Assembly (NCBI GenBank): GCA_029465975.1
Contig: CM055728.1
Coordinates: 22,611,585 to 22,675,584 of the forward strand
DNA length: 64,000 nucleotides
Direction of reading: 5' to 3'
Source of the DNA: Dallia pectoralis
Lineage: Eukaryota; Chordata; Actinopteri; Esociformes; Umbridae
Part shown: positions 12,647 to 25,002 of the stretch, piece by piece
How the letters are laid out: every line of letters begins with the position of its first letter
Position numbering within the stretch: the first letter of the stretch is position 1
Translations under genes and position numbers: made by a program
Notes under the pieces: model-generated
What the model was told of the DNA's origin: nothing
Seen by the model: only the letters and a program-made list of their open reading frames with translations
Database searches by the model: none

Positions 12647-12816
12647 CCGAAATCCTGGTCCATGGATTTGAAGAAGAATTTGTAGCTATTGACCGGACGA
12701 TTGTTGAGGACATTTTTAAAATCCGCCAAAGTGACTTTCTCGGGAGAAACGGATAATTTCACCAGATAAGGAGTCTCCTCCTCGTCAATGTGATATATTA
12801 TTTTAGTCTCCGCCAT
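12647..12816 (-). CDS. dvl1: Dishevelled segment polarity protein DVL1, first coding exon (partial gene)
   Basis: This exon encodes the first 56 residues of Dishevelled plus two bases of the next codon. It starts MAETKIIYHIDEEETPYLVK and ends KFFFKSMDQDFG, the N-terminal half of the DIX domain, the head-to-tail polymerisation module that relays Wnt signals from Frizzled to Axin in the cytoplasm. A canonical GTAAG donor follows (12642-12646). ATG at 12814-12816 is chosen because MAETKII is the conserved start; an upstream in-frame ATG (12873) would add an unconserved leader. MAETKIIYH with two asparagines before RPV fits DVL1 better than DVL2 or DVL3 as I recall them. The remaining exons must lie beyond the left edge, so intron 1 exceeds 12.6 kb. 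A neighbouring mxra8 supports DVL1. Teleosts can have two copies (a and b); which one this is cannot be told. Confidence 0.9.
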
Positions 12817-13120
12817 GAGAGTGAGGGTAGGACACTCATTGACACAGGAAAGGAACAAGGGTTGGCAGCGCAATGTGAGGCTGGATCTGTAACACGCAAC
12901 GCTACCGTGACAGCATTAATAAATATAAGTGTAGACCTCACGATGTGAAATAAATAACCGTGTCTTTGATAAAATACGCAGAAATCTAGACATAATCGAG
13001 TCCCAGGTGTCTGTATTGCAGCTCCAGTGTGCCTCTGTACGGTGGCTGTGTCGGTACTAAAACAGGAAGGGACGGTCCACATCCTTGCGATGTGGTGTCG
13101 GGAATATTTCATTCCCCCCA
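12817..13120 (-). promoter_or_regulatory. dvl1: Putative dvl1 5' UTR and proximal promoter
   Basis: Sequence immediately upstream of the dvl1 start on the minus strand. No TATA box or splice acceptor is obvious, so the transcription start cannot be placed. The assignment rests on position only. Confidence 0.35.
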
Positions 13121-13814
13121 TGTAATTTGTTACACAGTGCTGTCATCTAGTGGTGTGTTTCAGTGTTTGTGTGTAAACTGTCAAATTCAATCACAGGCCG
13201 TGTTTTAAAACCGCTTAGAGAATTATTGCCATTTCAGAAACTGAACATGTACAAAAACTAAACATGTAGGCGCAATTCAATGACTGCTTATAGTGATGTC
13301 ATATAACTGTATAACAACTATTCACAAGCTTTGACTAACAGGGAATTGATTAATGAATGATTACAAAAATAAGTTAAATAAATCTTATTATTAACAATGC
13401 TTTGTATTAACCTTTGTTGTAGTAGGCGAATATTATCACCCGAAACAAAAACAGTTTTTCTAAAAACAGCTGATTAAAAGAATAGTTCTAAACGGTGATG
13501 TAAAATGTAATAACGTTTACCAACATTTGACGGTAGGTGGCAGTCTTGTTATGCTGCTGGGTGGAAGCAGCATGTTAGCCACGTGGGTGGAATGTGGAAC
13601 TGCAGTAAATCAATTTTATTTTTGGCATAATTACTTGTCAATAGGCATTGGGGTTTGGGGATGTTTAGATTTACTTAGAAAGCTTTTCTATGGTTCGAAG
13701 CAATGGGCAAGTCTGTTTTGTCTCCCTATTTTTACAGGTATACCGGTTACAATACAACAGAAATACAATGTACAGATGGTCACCTCCAGTATATAAACAT
13801 TTTCTAAATTCGTC
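13121..13814. other. Intergenic sequence between dvl1 and mxra8
   Basis: AT-rich DNA between the dvl1 start and the putative mxra8 3' end. Short open frames here (for example 13527-13796) show no conserved motif. Confidence 0.4.
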
Positions 13815-13820
13815 TTTATT
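13815..13820 (-). terminator. mxra8: Candidate mxra8 poly(A) signal AATAAA
   Basis: AATAAA on the minus strand about 1.04 kb downstream of the mxra8 stop codon. It would define a 3' UTR of about 13800-14855. Other, nearer signals are possible. Confidence 0.35.
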
Positions 13821-14855
13821 ATTGGAAAGCAAATGTACCAGCATGCAACTGCACAAATAACCTGTTTGCAAGCACTGAAACTGACATAGTGTTGGGACCC
13901 TTTTATCCAATCACCAAAAAGTAAAAACATATGACATCATTTAGTACAGATAGCCCAGTTCATTCCTGTTTGTAGAGGGGATCCTGATCAACACTGAAGG
14001 ACAGTGGCATTGCAAAATTATTTGGTTTGTCAACATGTCAGTTTAAAACTTCACAAACAGTGTACTGCAAACATGTGTATATTATTTCCAATATGCAATC
14101 AGTGACATATATACACATATTCCAATTACATTCCCAAAAATCTGAATTGATTCTGTTCGAGGCTTGTTTTTTTTCCTGAGTTCTACAATATGCATTTTAA
14201 TGGTCCATGACCATCAACAATTATCATTGCTTATTACTAATTTACAAGCAATTTGCCAACGGATCATTAACAGCCTGACTTAAACCATTTATCACAAACC
14301 TTTCAATACAGGTTAGGGTTAGGATATTTTTGCCAATGTAAATTATCTTGTTACCAATGGGTTACAGCAAAGTTTGTGCAAATGTTTTCATAAACATAGT
14401 CATTGTGTTCTGAGTTTTCAGAAATTATCAACAGAACATGTCAGATATTTCCAACAAACATTAAAGAGCAACATGAATTCAGGGAAAGAGTTAATCAAAG
14501 TCAGCGAGAGAATGTGTTTGTTACGTATGAAAACAAGGAATATTGTAGAGTACACAGGTTGGTGTTTGTGATATAAAGTACCTAACATGAAAAATCTGAG
14601 AATACATTTTTTTTTTTTAAATCAACCATGTTGAAATAACATCAAGTCAGAATAAAAAGTATATCAGGTAAAAATTGAACTCGCGCAGTAATGAAAATAT
14701 TTTGTTAAGATAATTTGTTTAACAGGCTTCTACAGAAAGAGGCCAAAAACCCCTCCGTTCTTCCCTTTTGAATATCACCATTACACCCCTATTTCCTCAT
14801 CCTGTAGGCATTTGTCTGCCCTGGACCTGCCAGCAGCATTTAAGCTCTCTCAGCC

Positions 14856-17800
14856 TCACTTCCACAACTTTCCATCCATTTCTGCAGAGAAAGACAAAGA
14901 GGGTAGATGCATATAGGAAGGGAATTAGAAATATATTATTAACAAAACCAAAAAAATTAGGTTATGCTGAACGTTTACATTTGAAACCGCTGATGTCACA
15001 TATAGTCAATTTACCTTTATTATACTCTGTGGACATATTGCGCTCTTTCAGCAGGTTGTTTTTGTAATCTAAGGACAGGAAGTGACACAAGTGGTTAGTG
15101 TATCCTTGGGATTCAGTATGAGCCCTGAGCAGTTACAGCCATTATGGATTTAACGAGTACCGCATTCAAACATTATCATGTACATGGCCTACAGCAGTAT
15201 GGAAAAACTACCTGAATTCAGGTGATGCTGGTTGCAGACCTTCATCTCTGTAGCATTCAATGCAATGTCTTCATAACCGTGACCTCTGTAAACCGGCAAG
15301 AAAGAAGGTGTCAGGTGTCAGTGAAAGTTGAGGACCTCATAACATTTGTTGTCATTGTTAAGCGTAACGCTCCACCATACTAAATCAGCTCTCACCGTTC
15401 TGATCTTTGAAGGTCGTACTCCAGCCCTACACCAAGATTTAACACATTTAACGTTAACAGTCAAAAGCCACACAAGCAGCGAGTCAACTCATTTCTATGT
15501 CTCATTTGGGCCAGTCAGACACATATGATGTGGGGTAATTCAGGACTGCCATACAAATATATTTTGGCAAAGTGTGATACAGGATATAGATTTAAGTATA
15601 AAATGTAGAGAAACACACACACACACGCTACCTCTCTTTCTGCGTCGCCGGGTCAGCACAATCACAATAGTGATGATGAAAGCGAGGAGGAAGAAGATAG
15701 CCAGGATGTAACCAAGTTGCTGGGGGAAGTGTCCTCTTAGCTCAGGGAGGATTACATTGACCACCCTTGGCCTGTCAAGTTCAATCAAATTAGGACCTGA
15801 AGGTGAAAGCAAACACAGAGAGTTCACTCGTTAAAGGGGAACTGTAATGTTTACAAGACTGAATATAGACAATGATAAAACTGGTCACCTGCTCTTTCTT
15901 TACAGAGTGACAATGAAATTGTTATTAGTTAGTTCAGGTAGGTTTAGGGTAGTACTGTAATGCAAACTAATAGAAGGAAGTGGCAATATCTCTGTTACCA
16001 AAACACTTTGTAGAAGGAATAGATTTTCTGCAGATGTCTTCTGGTTATTTGTGCTAGAACAGTATTTATAGTATTGTAAATGGTAAGCATGTTACAAATG
16101 GCCTCATTTAAGCATGATCTTCTTCATGATCTTGGTCACATTTGTTGCATTGTCCAGTCTGTGAGATATTAATTGACAAATGAATGCTATGTATTGGCTA
16201 TGTGCCATTGATTTTTCTAAGGTTTTCAAGGACAAATAAAATGTTATGTTTTTTTATGTCCTGTTTTGGTGGAGGTGCATAAAGTAGAAAAAAGATGAGG
16301 AGTTTTATGTCAAAACTGTTGTTAGCTGTAATGAGTTCCAGACCGTATGTCATTCATTCCACATTGTTTGTCGCTAAAAATAAATCTGACTTCTGTTATT
16401 TCAAATCTGTCTGAATTAGTTTTACAGTTATTTATTTTTCTCTCATCGACACAGTCAACTGTTTGTACCGTATGTAAATACATCCTAGTTGTTGTTATCT
16501 CTTTCAGGCTCTAAAGGTCCACCAGCATGACAAGACTGTGTGAGTAACAGTTATCTTACAACATTCACCTCACAGTCTTGCTCTGTATACACAAACAGTA
16601 CTTTTAAGACAGATTTCAGACAGTTACTGTTGTTGGTTTACAGGCGGTTAACAGAGAATGCCATGTGATTAAATAGATACATTAAATATATTAGGCCTAG
16701 AAATTGGCATATGTGGTAGAACAAACTGTTATTTTCCTCATTAATTCCTTTCATCCACTGACTAGTACCTGCTATAACCATTTTCCAAGCCATACTTCAT
16801 ATTTAGACAATAACAGTTGTTGGCCCATAACCCTCAATCAGTTTGTCACTGTTATTTAACCTTTACACATGTCTCACTGTCACCTGCTAGGGTGAGAAGA
16901 CAAATGATTGTCATCTCTGGTAATGATGTAGGACACCTTTATAATCACAGTCTGAGAAGAATGATGAGTTAGTAGGTGTCTTCATTTGTATACTTTTCAT
17001 GGCAAATAACTCAATGTGCTTGGACCAGTAGGAACTCAACCCAGCCAAAATACTTTGGCTTTCCAACACCTAGAGAAATTTGACTAAATCTATTCTCTAG
17101 AGTGGATCTAGCCAACCACACTAGTCTCACACAACAAGTGGTAGTCAGTTTATGTAATTGAACACTTCCAAAGTTAATTAAGTCATGTCTATGTTGAATG
17201 TTGTTAATATGCATGAAACCGCAGTGTCAAGGTCAGCTAACGCTGGGGAATAATTAGTGGAGCCTCTCCATGCCTCAGCTGTTGCCTGTCTCCATTTCCC
17301 CGGATGGATCAAATCAGACAAGAATTGACATGCTGAAACCCAGTGAGACCCAGTGAGAGGTCCCACCACATGTGCACAAGTCTTGTCTAAATCGTGTGCT
17401 TCATTTGCTACGAAATTAGCGAATCAAGGATGTCTTCATTCATGAATGTGTTATCCTGTAAGTTTGAAAAGTGCCTTTGTGTTTTGGATTTAGGCTAGCT
17501 GACTGTTGCGTATTATGTCACTTATTCAGGTGTATTTTATCATATACTGTAGAAATATTTCCGTTACCCTGTCATTAAATATGTCTTTACTTTTTATATT
17601 GTTTAAAAATTGTGGTGATGGTGAACAGGCATATAGGCTTTTATTTTAACTGTGCGTCATCCACCCATTCTGGAATATATCGTATGAGAATAAACAAGAG
17701 AGACAAACATTCAGTCAAAGACAACAACATCAGGTTTAAGTCTGTTCTACGCTGCCTTATCGAGACTGTTTGGTAGTCACAACCAAAACTCTACTTGAGT

Positions 17801-20800
17801 TCGGCACAAATGATTCCAGTGGGTAAAAACAGCTGTTAATCCCCAATTATTTACGCAAATATGCGACGGCTAAATGGAACTAAGGAAAAAGCACCACTAA
17901 GGAAAAAAAGCCAAGATATTATAGTTCTCGACTGTCTGCGCTGATCCTCAATAATTTCCTCCCTGCATACTGACATCGTTATATAGCCCATGTGCTGTTA
18001 AAAGGGCAAAATAAGATGGATATCTCCCGAAGAACCAGCCCCTGTCCATTCCACCCCCACTCCTCCCTGTTATGTCCCAGCTGGGCCAGATGCTAAACAG
18101 ATGTAGCACACTTCCTTCTACTGCTGATAAACACGACACAGCCAAAGAGCCAGATAGAAGAAAACCTTTAGTAACAGCGGATCCATTGCAAATGCGCTCT
18201 AATATGTTTTCCATCTTCGTAACACGACCGCAAAGACTGCTGCTCCAGTGGAAGACATTTGAACATATAACATACAAAATGGAGTGTGGAACCGTGTTCC
18301 AGTGGTGTGTTCAATAACCACCTCCAACCGTCACCTCTCATTTCCACTGAAGAATGTGCACAAAATAAAACGAATAGATTAGGGGAATGGGTCCCAGAGT
18401 TAAGAGTTAATCAATATGCTGAGGATCAAGGAAGCCTGGAGATACAGTCAGTAGGAATACTGTCCTGTAGATTGGTGAAGGTCAAGTCTGGGAAAGATAA
18501 AGAAACGTAAAGAGTAAAAACAGACACCGGTCAACCACACCGTACTCCATTTTTCCTTGGGAGTCTGGCTGTTCTGCCACATTCTGACTATGTGGAGCTA
18601 AGATGGCTTCTCCTGTTAACCAAGACGCTCACTGTGGAAAAAAACGAAAATGCTCTCCAATGTAAATGAGAACACTTCCGTTTTGGGGCAATTAGTGGCG
18701 GTTCAGACAAACTGCTTCAGACAGTCTGTCTGCAGTTTAACATTAGCGCGATTCCCCCCAACAAAAGCCCTTCCCTTTATCCACACTTTAAACTCCACAA
18801 ACTCTCTCGCTCTATTCGTTCTTGGCAAGTCCACGGCCATACGAATTCCTTCTCTCCCGTCTCCGACATTTCCATACTATTTGTCTTTGTTCGCTATTTG
18901 TCCGTTTTTCATTATCTTCTAGTATTCTTATAGTCTTGTGTAGACTGCAAACATTTTGGAGACATGATATTGCAGAAAAACACACGTGACTTCACTGACC
19001 AGAAATGCCCATAAATATGTCTCATACAATAAATATTCCAGAGGAACTGTGTTCTCACAGGATATTAGAAAAACAGACAGCCACAAGCCAATGAAATCAA
19101 AAGCCAAGATACTCAGAGAATATGCGAAACACAGACAATAGGAAGATTAATGCTACAGTTGAACACAGACAGCGATTACAAAAAAACAAAAACAAGGACA
19201 GGATTGTTTAAAATATGGCCTCCATGCAGCAATGATATGTAACTTATAAAAACATTTTCACTTTCAACCAAAGAACACATCCGAAGGGAAGGGACATGTA
19301 GAGTGTCTTACTTGGGTTGTCATTGGGTTGCGTGTGGGGGACAGCTGGAACGTCCGGAACAGCGGGAACGTCTGGAGCAGCAGGGAGAACTGGGACAGCA
19401 GGAGCGGCAGTGAGGACAGGAGGAGCTGGGGGCAGAGGAGGTCCCACCACGAGCCTGAAGATGCGTCTCTCGTGCAGGCCACAATAGTGGTGATGGAGGT
19501 GGCAGGAATAAAGGCCCTTGTGGATGGGCTGCAGGTCAGAGATGGTGAGAGAGAAGTCGCCCACGGAGAAGGCATCCTCAGAGACACTCATCTGTTCTAG
19601 GGGGAAGAGCGGCCCGTATTTCCGACGCTCTCCAGAGGCGTACAGGTCCACCAGGCGATCAGCCCCGTCGGGTCTCACTCCAGGGGGTTGCCAGTCCCAG
19701 TGAGCCACCTGCTGCTGGTCCTCCTGCTGGCCCTCCATCCACAGTGATCGCCGGTTCACACATGGCAACACCACACTGCTTCCCAGTAACACCACCAACA
19801 CCGTCTTGTCCCCGTCCCAGAAGCGCCTCTCCTTGCGGGCTGAGAAACAGAACAGGTTGAATACCTGAGCACAAGCAGTGTGTGAGACCAGTTATCACAG
19901 GCATCTATTGAGGACAGTCACCTGACTTGGTGGTGTTGAGTTGTATCTTGACGGACTGGTGCAACTGGCAGTAGTGGTGATGCAGATTACACGTATAAAC
20001 ACCTCGGTCAGCGATTCCCACATCTGAAAGAACAACACACATTCACACGTCTAGCTTTCCACATCTGAAAGGACAACACACAATCACACGTCTAGCTTTC
20101 CACATCTGAAAGGACAACACACATTCACACGTCTAGCTTTCCACATCTGAAAGGACAACACACATTCACACGTCTAGCTTTCCACATATGAAAGGACAAC
20201 ACACATGTACACGTCTAGCTTCCCACATCTAAAAGGACAACACACATTCACACGTCTAGCTTCCCAGATCTGAAAGGACAACAAACATTCACACGTCTAG
20301 CTTTCCACATCTGAATGCCATCATATTTTCCAGAGCAGAACAGACAGTTGATGGAGCCAACGTACTGTTTATCACCAGGGAGAAGTTCCCATCACTGAAG
20401 GCGGTTTTGGGGATGGTAATGCGTCCTTTGTTGAACCCATTGTATACCCTCTCTTTGACGCCAGGGGACATGTCCAGTACCCTCTCTACAGAGTACTCCG
20501 GGCTGCTCCGGACCAGGTCCCAGTGAACCACCCTCTGGCGGTCCTTCAGGGCGTCGCGGGTCCACACCATGCGGGGGCTGTGGCAGGGCAGAACGGCACG
20601 TGTCCCAGCTGGAAGGGTTATGTTACTGGTCTCAACCACCGCCCCTAGAGTGCTGATGCTCTGGCCCCATGCTATTACCAAACAAACGAATACACACACA
20701 CACAGACACACACACATAGTTAGAGAAAACTTACGTAGAAAATACACAAACAGATGTTGTAGATGCAATAAAGGTGATAGTACAATACATTTATTTTTTA

Positions 20801-23800
20801 GGCAAACTTACCACTGGCCAGGAAGACAGTGGGAACTGAAAAACAGAAAAAACAACAGAGGCATCATAAGAACACTGACTCCCTGCTGTAGTCAGCACAC
20901 TGTTGTTTAGAACAGACAGCTCAAACAGTAGATATGTCTCACTGATATTACAGCCGGGCCACTGAAAAAACTGTGTGGAGGAAAGGAGAAAACAAACAAG
21001 CATGTGGAATGGATATGAATAAAGCATGGACGAGGAATTTGATCAACCGTCTGGGGAAAACAAGTAAGGAGACCACCATGTCTCCAATCAAATGTAGGCA
21101 TGAGATGACAAATAAATCTGTGAGACTTATTTCTGTACATCTAGATTCTTCCCTTCCGGGACGTAATTTGTCTGATTCTGACCCAAATTTTCACTTCGCA
21201 CTTTTACTGTACATGTGCTGTTTACCTAAGGGCCAGCAGCAACATGGAGACGTATGCTGCCCAGCCAACACAGAGGTTCTATTCATTCCTCTAACCTCTG
21301 TCAAGGTCAATGTCTTGGGAGAAATCAACAGCCAGCTAGCTCTCAACAGTGCTCACAGCCACTGCCCAGAACAACAGCTGGTTGCTCCACTTAAATCAGA
21401 CATCTATTATAACACCAACGTTAGGTTAGCTTTTTACAAAAAGAAATAATGCAGGCTAAGCAGGCATATATATTTTTTTAAACTAGCTGGTGTTGAGTTG
21501 GGTGCCTGTATGGCTGCAGTTGGGCTCACTTGTTTTCATTGATGGTGTAACCGTTGACGACATCAGAGAACCAGTTACATCAGAGAAACATGGAGTCTGC
21601 TCAGATTACAACTGAATGACTCATTGCTTCATCATGTAGCAAGACAATGATAATTTGACTCTAATTGAGCAGGCATTGCATGTGATATTTAAACATGCTG
21701 TAAACTGTTGGTTGCTTACACAAACAGTGCAGACCGGCTGTTTCTAAATTGTTAATCCCATGCTGATGGAAATACCCTCAAATTAAAGATGATACTTTAA
21801 CCACATAGTCTGCACTTGCACCACATAATCATTGCATGATTATAAAGCCCATGTATTGATATACAGAGCCACCGTTTTTTGTTTGCATATCCATATATGC
21901 TTAGAGTGCACTTGAACTAGAATATATTGAGAAAATACCATTTTAAATTTATTTGATAAAAAAAATGTCAGTGAGAAAAGTGTCTTAGAGTTTCAGCCTC
22001 AGTGATAGACAGTGTAAGGATTTTGTAAATTAGATAATTTTAGTGCAACAGTGGTTTTTGAGTGACACCATATTGGCACGTGATGCTTATTGGAACATGG
22101 TGGTCTGTAGGCTTCAATTTGGGTATAAACAATTCTGTAGCAAGAGAGAACAGTATCAAACAGTATAATTTCTTGATCGAAGGCAGCAGAGTAAACACTT
22201 AAATACTAAACTACTAAACTTTTACATTAACATAGATATTAAGGTGAATTACTACGTTCCTATGTTAAATGTTCAGTTTGAAGGTTAATTTGCTAATTTT
22301 TGGGGCCAAGCATTAAGCAAATGATTGTTCTTCAGGTGAAATTTATTTTAAATTTTATATTTCAACTAATTCAAAAAGACAATGATGACACTGTGGAACC
22401 AGATGAGCACATCATGTCATGTGTACATTGGAAAAGACATTTGATAAAAAATATAACCACATGTATTGATAAAAGAAAACCCAATTTTTATTCTGAAAGA
22501 TCAGAATAAAGAATCCTCCCTTTTCAGAACAGACTGTAAAGACAATGACGATTGCCAGACAACACCTATGAAGACCAGAACAATTAGAACACTGTGTTCA
22601 GTACAGATGAGTCCAATTTGGAGTTATTGGGGAGCAATGCCAAAAGCCACGTTTGACAAAAACTAAAAACTGCCTTTGAAAAGAAGAACCGTGAGTCAAA
22701 TGTAAAGTATAGAGATGGTAGCATTGTTGCTAAGCAGCTCCAACTGGCAATCATTATTTTTTTATTTTACCAAAGTATACCTGAGGAGAATGGGAGGCGA
22801 TATGCCAATAAGGTGAAGCGTACGTGAATCTCCTTGCAACAGAACAATGAGCTAAAAAACACAAGCAATATATGCACAAAACAGAATGACTCAAATGGTT
22901 GGTGGTTATAGAATTGCAGAGTCAAACACCAGATTTCCATCCCATCCAAATGCTGTGGGACGGGCCCTGCTCCCAGTCTATATAAGCGACTTATAAACAA
23001 GAAACAGCTTAATTAAGTTATTTTTCAGCCCGAGAGGTCAGACCAGCTATAAAAGCTAGTGGTGTATTTAAAATTTTTTGTTGAATAAAGGATTGCTAAG
23101 TGCACATTTTGAGTGTCATTTGTAAAATTATTTTATTTTCCTGCTTTGAAATGAGCTATTGAGATGAAAAAATATATGTATTTTTAAATGTCCAGGGGGT
23201 GTACTTAGAACTTTACATGACCATGGTCTTAATCTAACAAACAGCAGACTCAGCACAAACAAAAAACCCCAGGGGCAATTCAGACGCTCAGTTCATCATA
23301 ATGCTTGGTAAGCATTCTTGGGTTAACAGCATACTGTGTCTGGAATCAGTCTTCTTCTGAACTTCTACAACCTGTTAATAATCACTAGTTGTATCGAGAG
23401 GGTGTGATTTATAAGCAGAACAGATCCCACCAAATACTGCAGGCACCACAATACCACTGAATCTATTCTTAATTACAGTCTATTTGAATGCTTTCATTAG
23501 ACAGTCTGGGGAAATCTTAATCATTATCGAGGTGTTCATACTAGACACCTTTACTGACAAAAGAGGTTAAGGACCTTGAACCAGAGAACAACCCCCCCCA
23601 TTTCCCAGTATCAGGAGTAAGTCTCTCCTGATGGTGAGACACTCATTACCAACACGTATAAACAGGCTGCTGGAATTGTGCTGACTCCACCACTCTGACC
23701 ACAGTTAACTCAAAACACATTGGAGAAAACCCTGAAGAAAAACCACCCAACCACACCAGCAATCTGATGCAGAATGTAATGCCTATGGTTCTTCAATCCT

Positions 23801-24267
23801 ATTTCACAATGCACAGGCCTTGGCAAGAATTATGAATGTGGTCTTTTCAATTAACAGCCGGGACTTTATCACATACCTATCAAAATAACGTTCACTTTGT
23901 ACGTAGGTAAAAAGAAGTGGACCAACAGAATTGCTATCACAGTCAACTTTCTCCCTGAGGTACAGCACAATACAAGTTCAGGATATCTCTTATGTTACAA
24001 GTACTTTAACTATTTTAGATTAGATTGTTTAGATTGTTTTTAAATGACCAGCGGATACATTTTCAAGTAGTCACAAGAAAAAAATACACTCAAGTTAACT
24101 TAAAACATCTTCAAGTCAATATAAAAAATGCAACCTTCCTCCGCATTGACTCAATAAAATATATCTTTCAAGAGGCAAAAGACAAATGTGATACAAATCT
24201 TTTGTTCTTGTTTAAGTACAAATAAAACATGGAACTTACTTAGAGACAACAGCAACATGTCTTGCAT
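14856..24267 (-). CDS. mxra8: Matrix remodelling-associated protein 8 (two-Ig-domain membrane protein), complete
   Basis: Nine coding exons with matching phases: 24240-24267, 20812-20835, 20366-20671, 19922-20023, 19312-19839, 15632-15796, 15212-15283, 15015-15068, 14856-14881; 434 residues, close to the 442 of human MXRA8. The start MQDMLLLSL joins PTVFLASAWG to make a signal peptide. Ig domain 1 contains SPRMVWTRD, HWDL and YTCNLHHHYC. Ig domain 2 contains WDGDK, LPCVNRR, HWDWQPPG, LYASGERRKYGPLF and YSCHLHHHYCGLHERR. A proline-alanine-valine stalk follows, then conserved VVNVILPE and HFPQQLGYIL leading into a transmembrane helix (residues about 357-377), a TRRRRKR stop-transfer, GYED, and a tail with YKNNLLKER ending DGKLWK. 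It is a cell-surface adhesion protein; the mammalian protein is also an entry receptor for arthritogenic alphaviruses. The family assignment is secure; the last exon (26 coding bp) is the least certain. Confidence 0.92.
15797..19311. other. mxra8 intron between the Ig2/stalk and transmembrane exons
   Basis: About 3.5 kb of largely unique AT-rich intron. I see no minisatellite, transposon end or extra exon. Short open frames at 17178-18922 lack motifs and splice logic. Confidence 0.6.
20018..20312. repeat. 41-bp intronic array that copies the mxra8 3' splice site
   Basis: About seven units with a 41-bp period fill the intron just upstream of the 19922-20023 exon. Read on the minus strand, a typical unit ends in tgttgtcctttcag followed by atgtgg, the same sequence as the real acceptor and the first six bases of the exon. 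Most units therefore present a copy of the 3' splice site. One unit has lost the AG (acatatg), one has TAG (acatcta) and one has an altered exon side (agatctg). Confidence 0.9.
20836..24239. other. mxra8 intron 1, containing a decayed Tc1 copy
   Basis: About 3.4 kb between the first coding exon and the 24-bp second coding exon. Apart from the Tc1 remnant listed separately, it is unique AT-rich sequence. The open frame at 20973-21449 (+) shows no domain and is judged non-coding. Confidence 0.6.
22370..23080 (+). pseudogene. Decayed Tc1-type transposase remnant
   Basis: Plus-strand fragments in shifting frames resemble a Tc1 transposase. Near 22597-22630 one frame reads VFSTDESNLEL, like the conserved FSDES block. 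Near 22676-22740 another reads KKKNRESNVKYRDGSIVAKQL-like sequence. Near 22840-22985 come degenerate relatives of the later catalytic block. Frameshifts and stops interrupt all of it, so it is inactive. The ends were not located. Confidence 0.5.
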
Positions 24268-24865
24268 TTGCGCTTGAACTTTATGTGAATGTAGACGCAG
24301 ATTGCAAAACGTCGTTCCCAGGATCAAAGGATAGAAAACAACACCTGAAGAAACTAAATGAACCAGCAACAACACTGCAGATGTCTTAGAGTCTAGACCA
24401 GCAGTAGATGCTCCTCCTCTGTTTGTCTGTGAAATCCTACACCATCCTGACTCGGTCACACTGTAGAACGGCAGAATAAATCCCCTAAAGCAAAACATTG
24501 GCATCTTTAAAAGTATGTGTCTTCTGACCTACATTTACGTTATATTTAGTGAAATATTGTTTAGAACATTTTATGTTGACAGAACATCACAAAGAATGTT
24601 AAACAAAAGAGGTTGAACCATACTGCCACCCTCTGTTAAACTTGTGAAACTGCAGAACAGGTAAAATAATAACAGCTTATGTTAAGTAAGTAAGTACAAA
24701 ACATAGGGATTATAAACTTGCTGATTCATGCAGTCAGGTTCAGGAGTTTTTTTTAGTAAGAACACTTCATGACAACTGTCGTTATAAAAAGTGATTATGA
24801 AATAATACTGATTTATTTAATTATTAATTAAATATGCACAGACATGTAAGGATTTGAAACCAACC

Positions 24866-24871
24866 TTTATT
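24866..24871 (-). terminator. aurkaip1: Candidate aurkaip1 poly(A) signal AATAAA
   Basis: AATAAA on the minus strand about 135 bp after the aurkaip1 stop codon, a normal distance for a short 3' UTR. It lies between the aurkaip1 stop and mxra8 exon 1. Confidence 0.5.
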
Positions 24872-25002
24872 GTTTAGTTTCTTTCTCATGAAACACTCAT
24901 TATACTCAAAGGGAAAAAACACATGTGAAGAGGTCCACATCACATCAGAGTCCTGTTACAACCCTAAGTGGGCCAGTCAGAAGTGCAACGCTCCTGATCT
25001 GT

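Noticed and set aside
20973..21449. 158-codon plus-strand open frame
   Set aside because: It lies in mxra8 intron 1, shows no domain or signal, and its codon content resembles random intron sequence.
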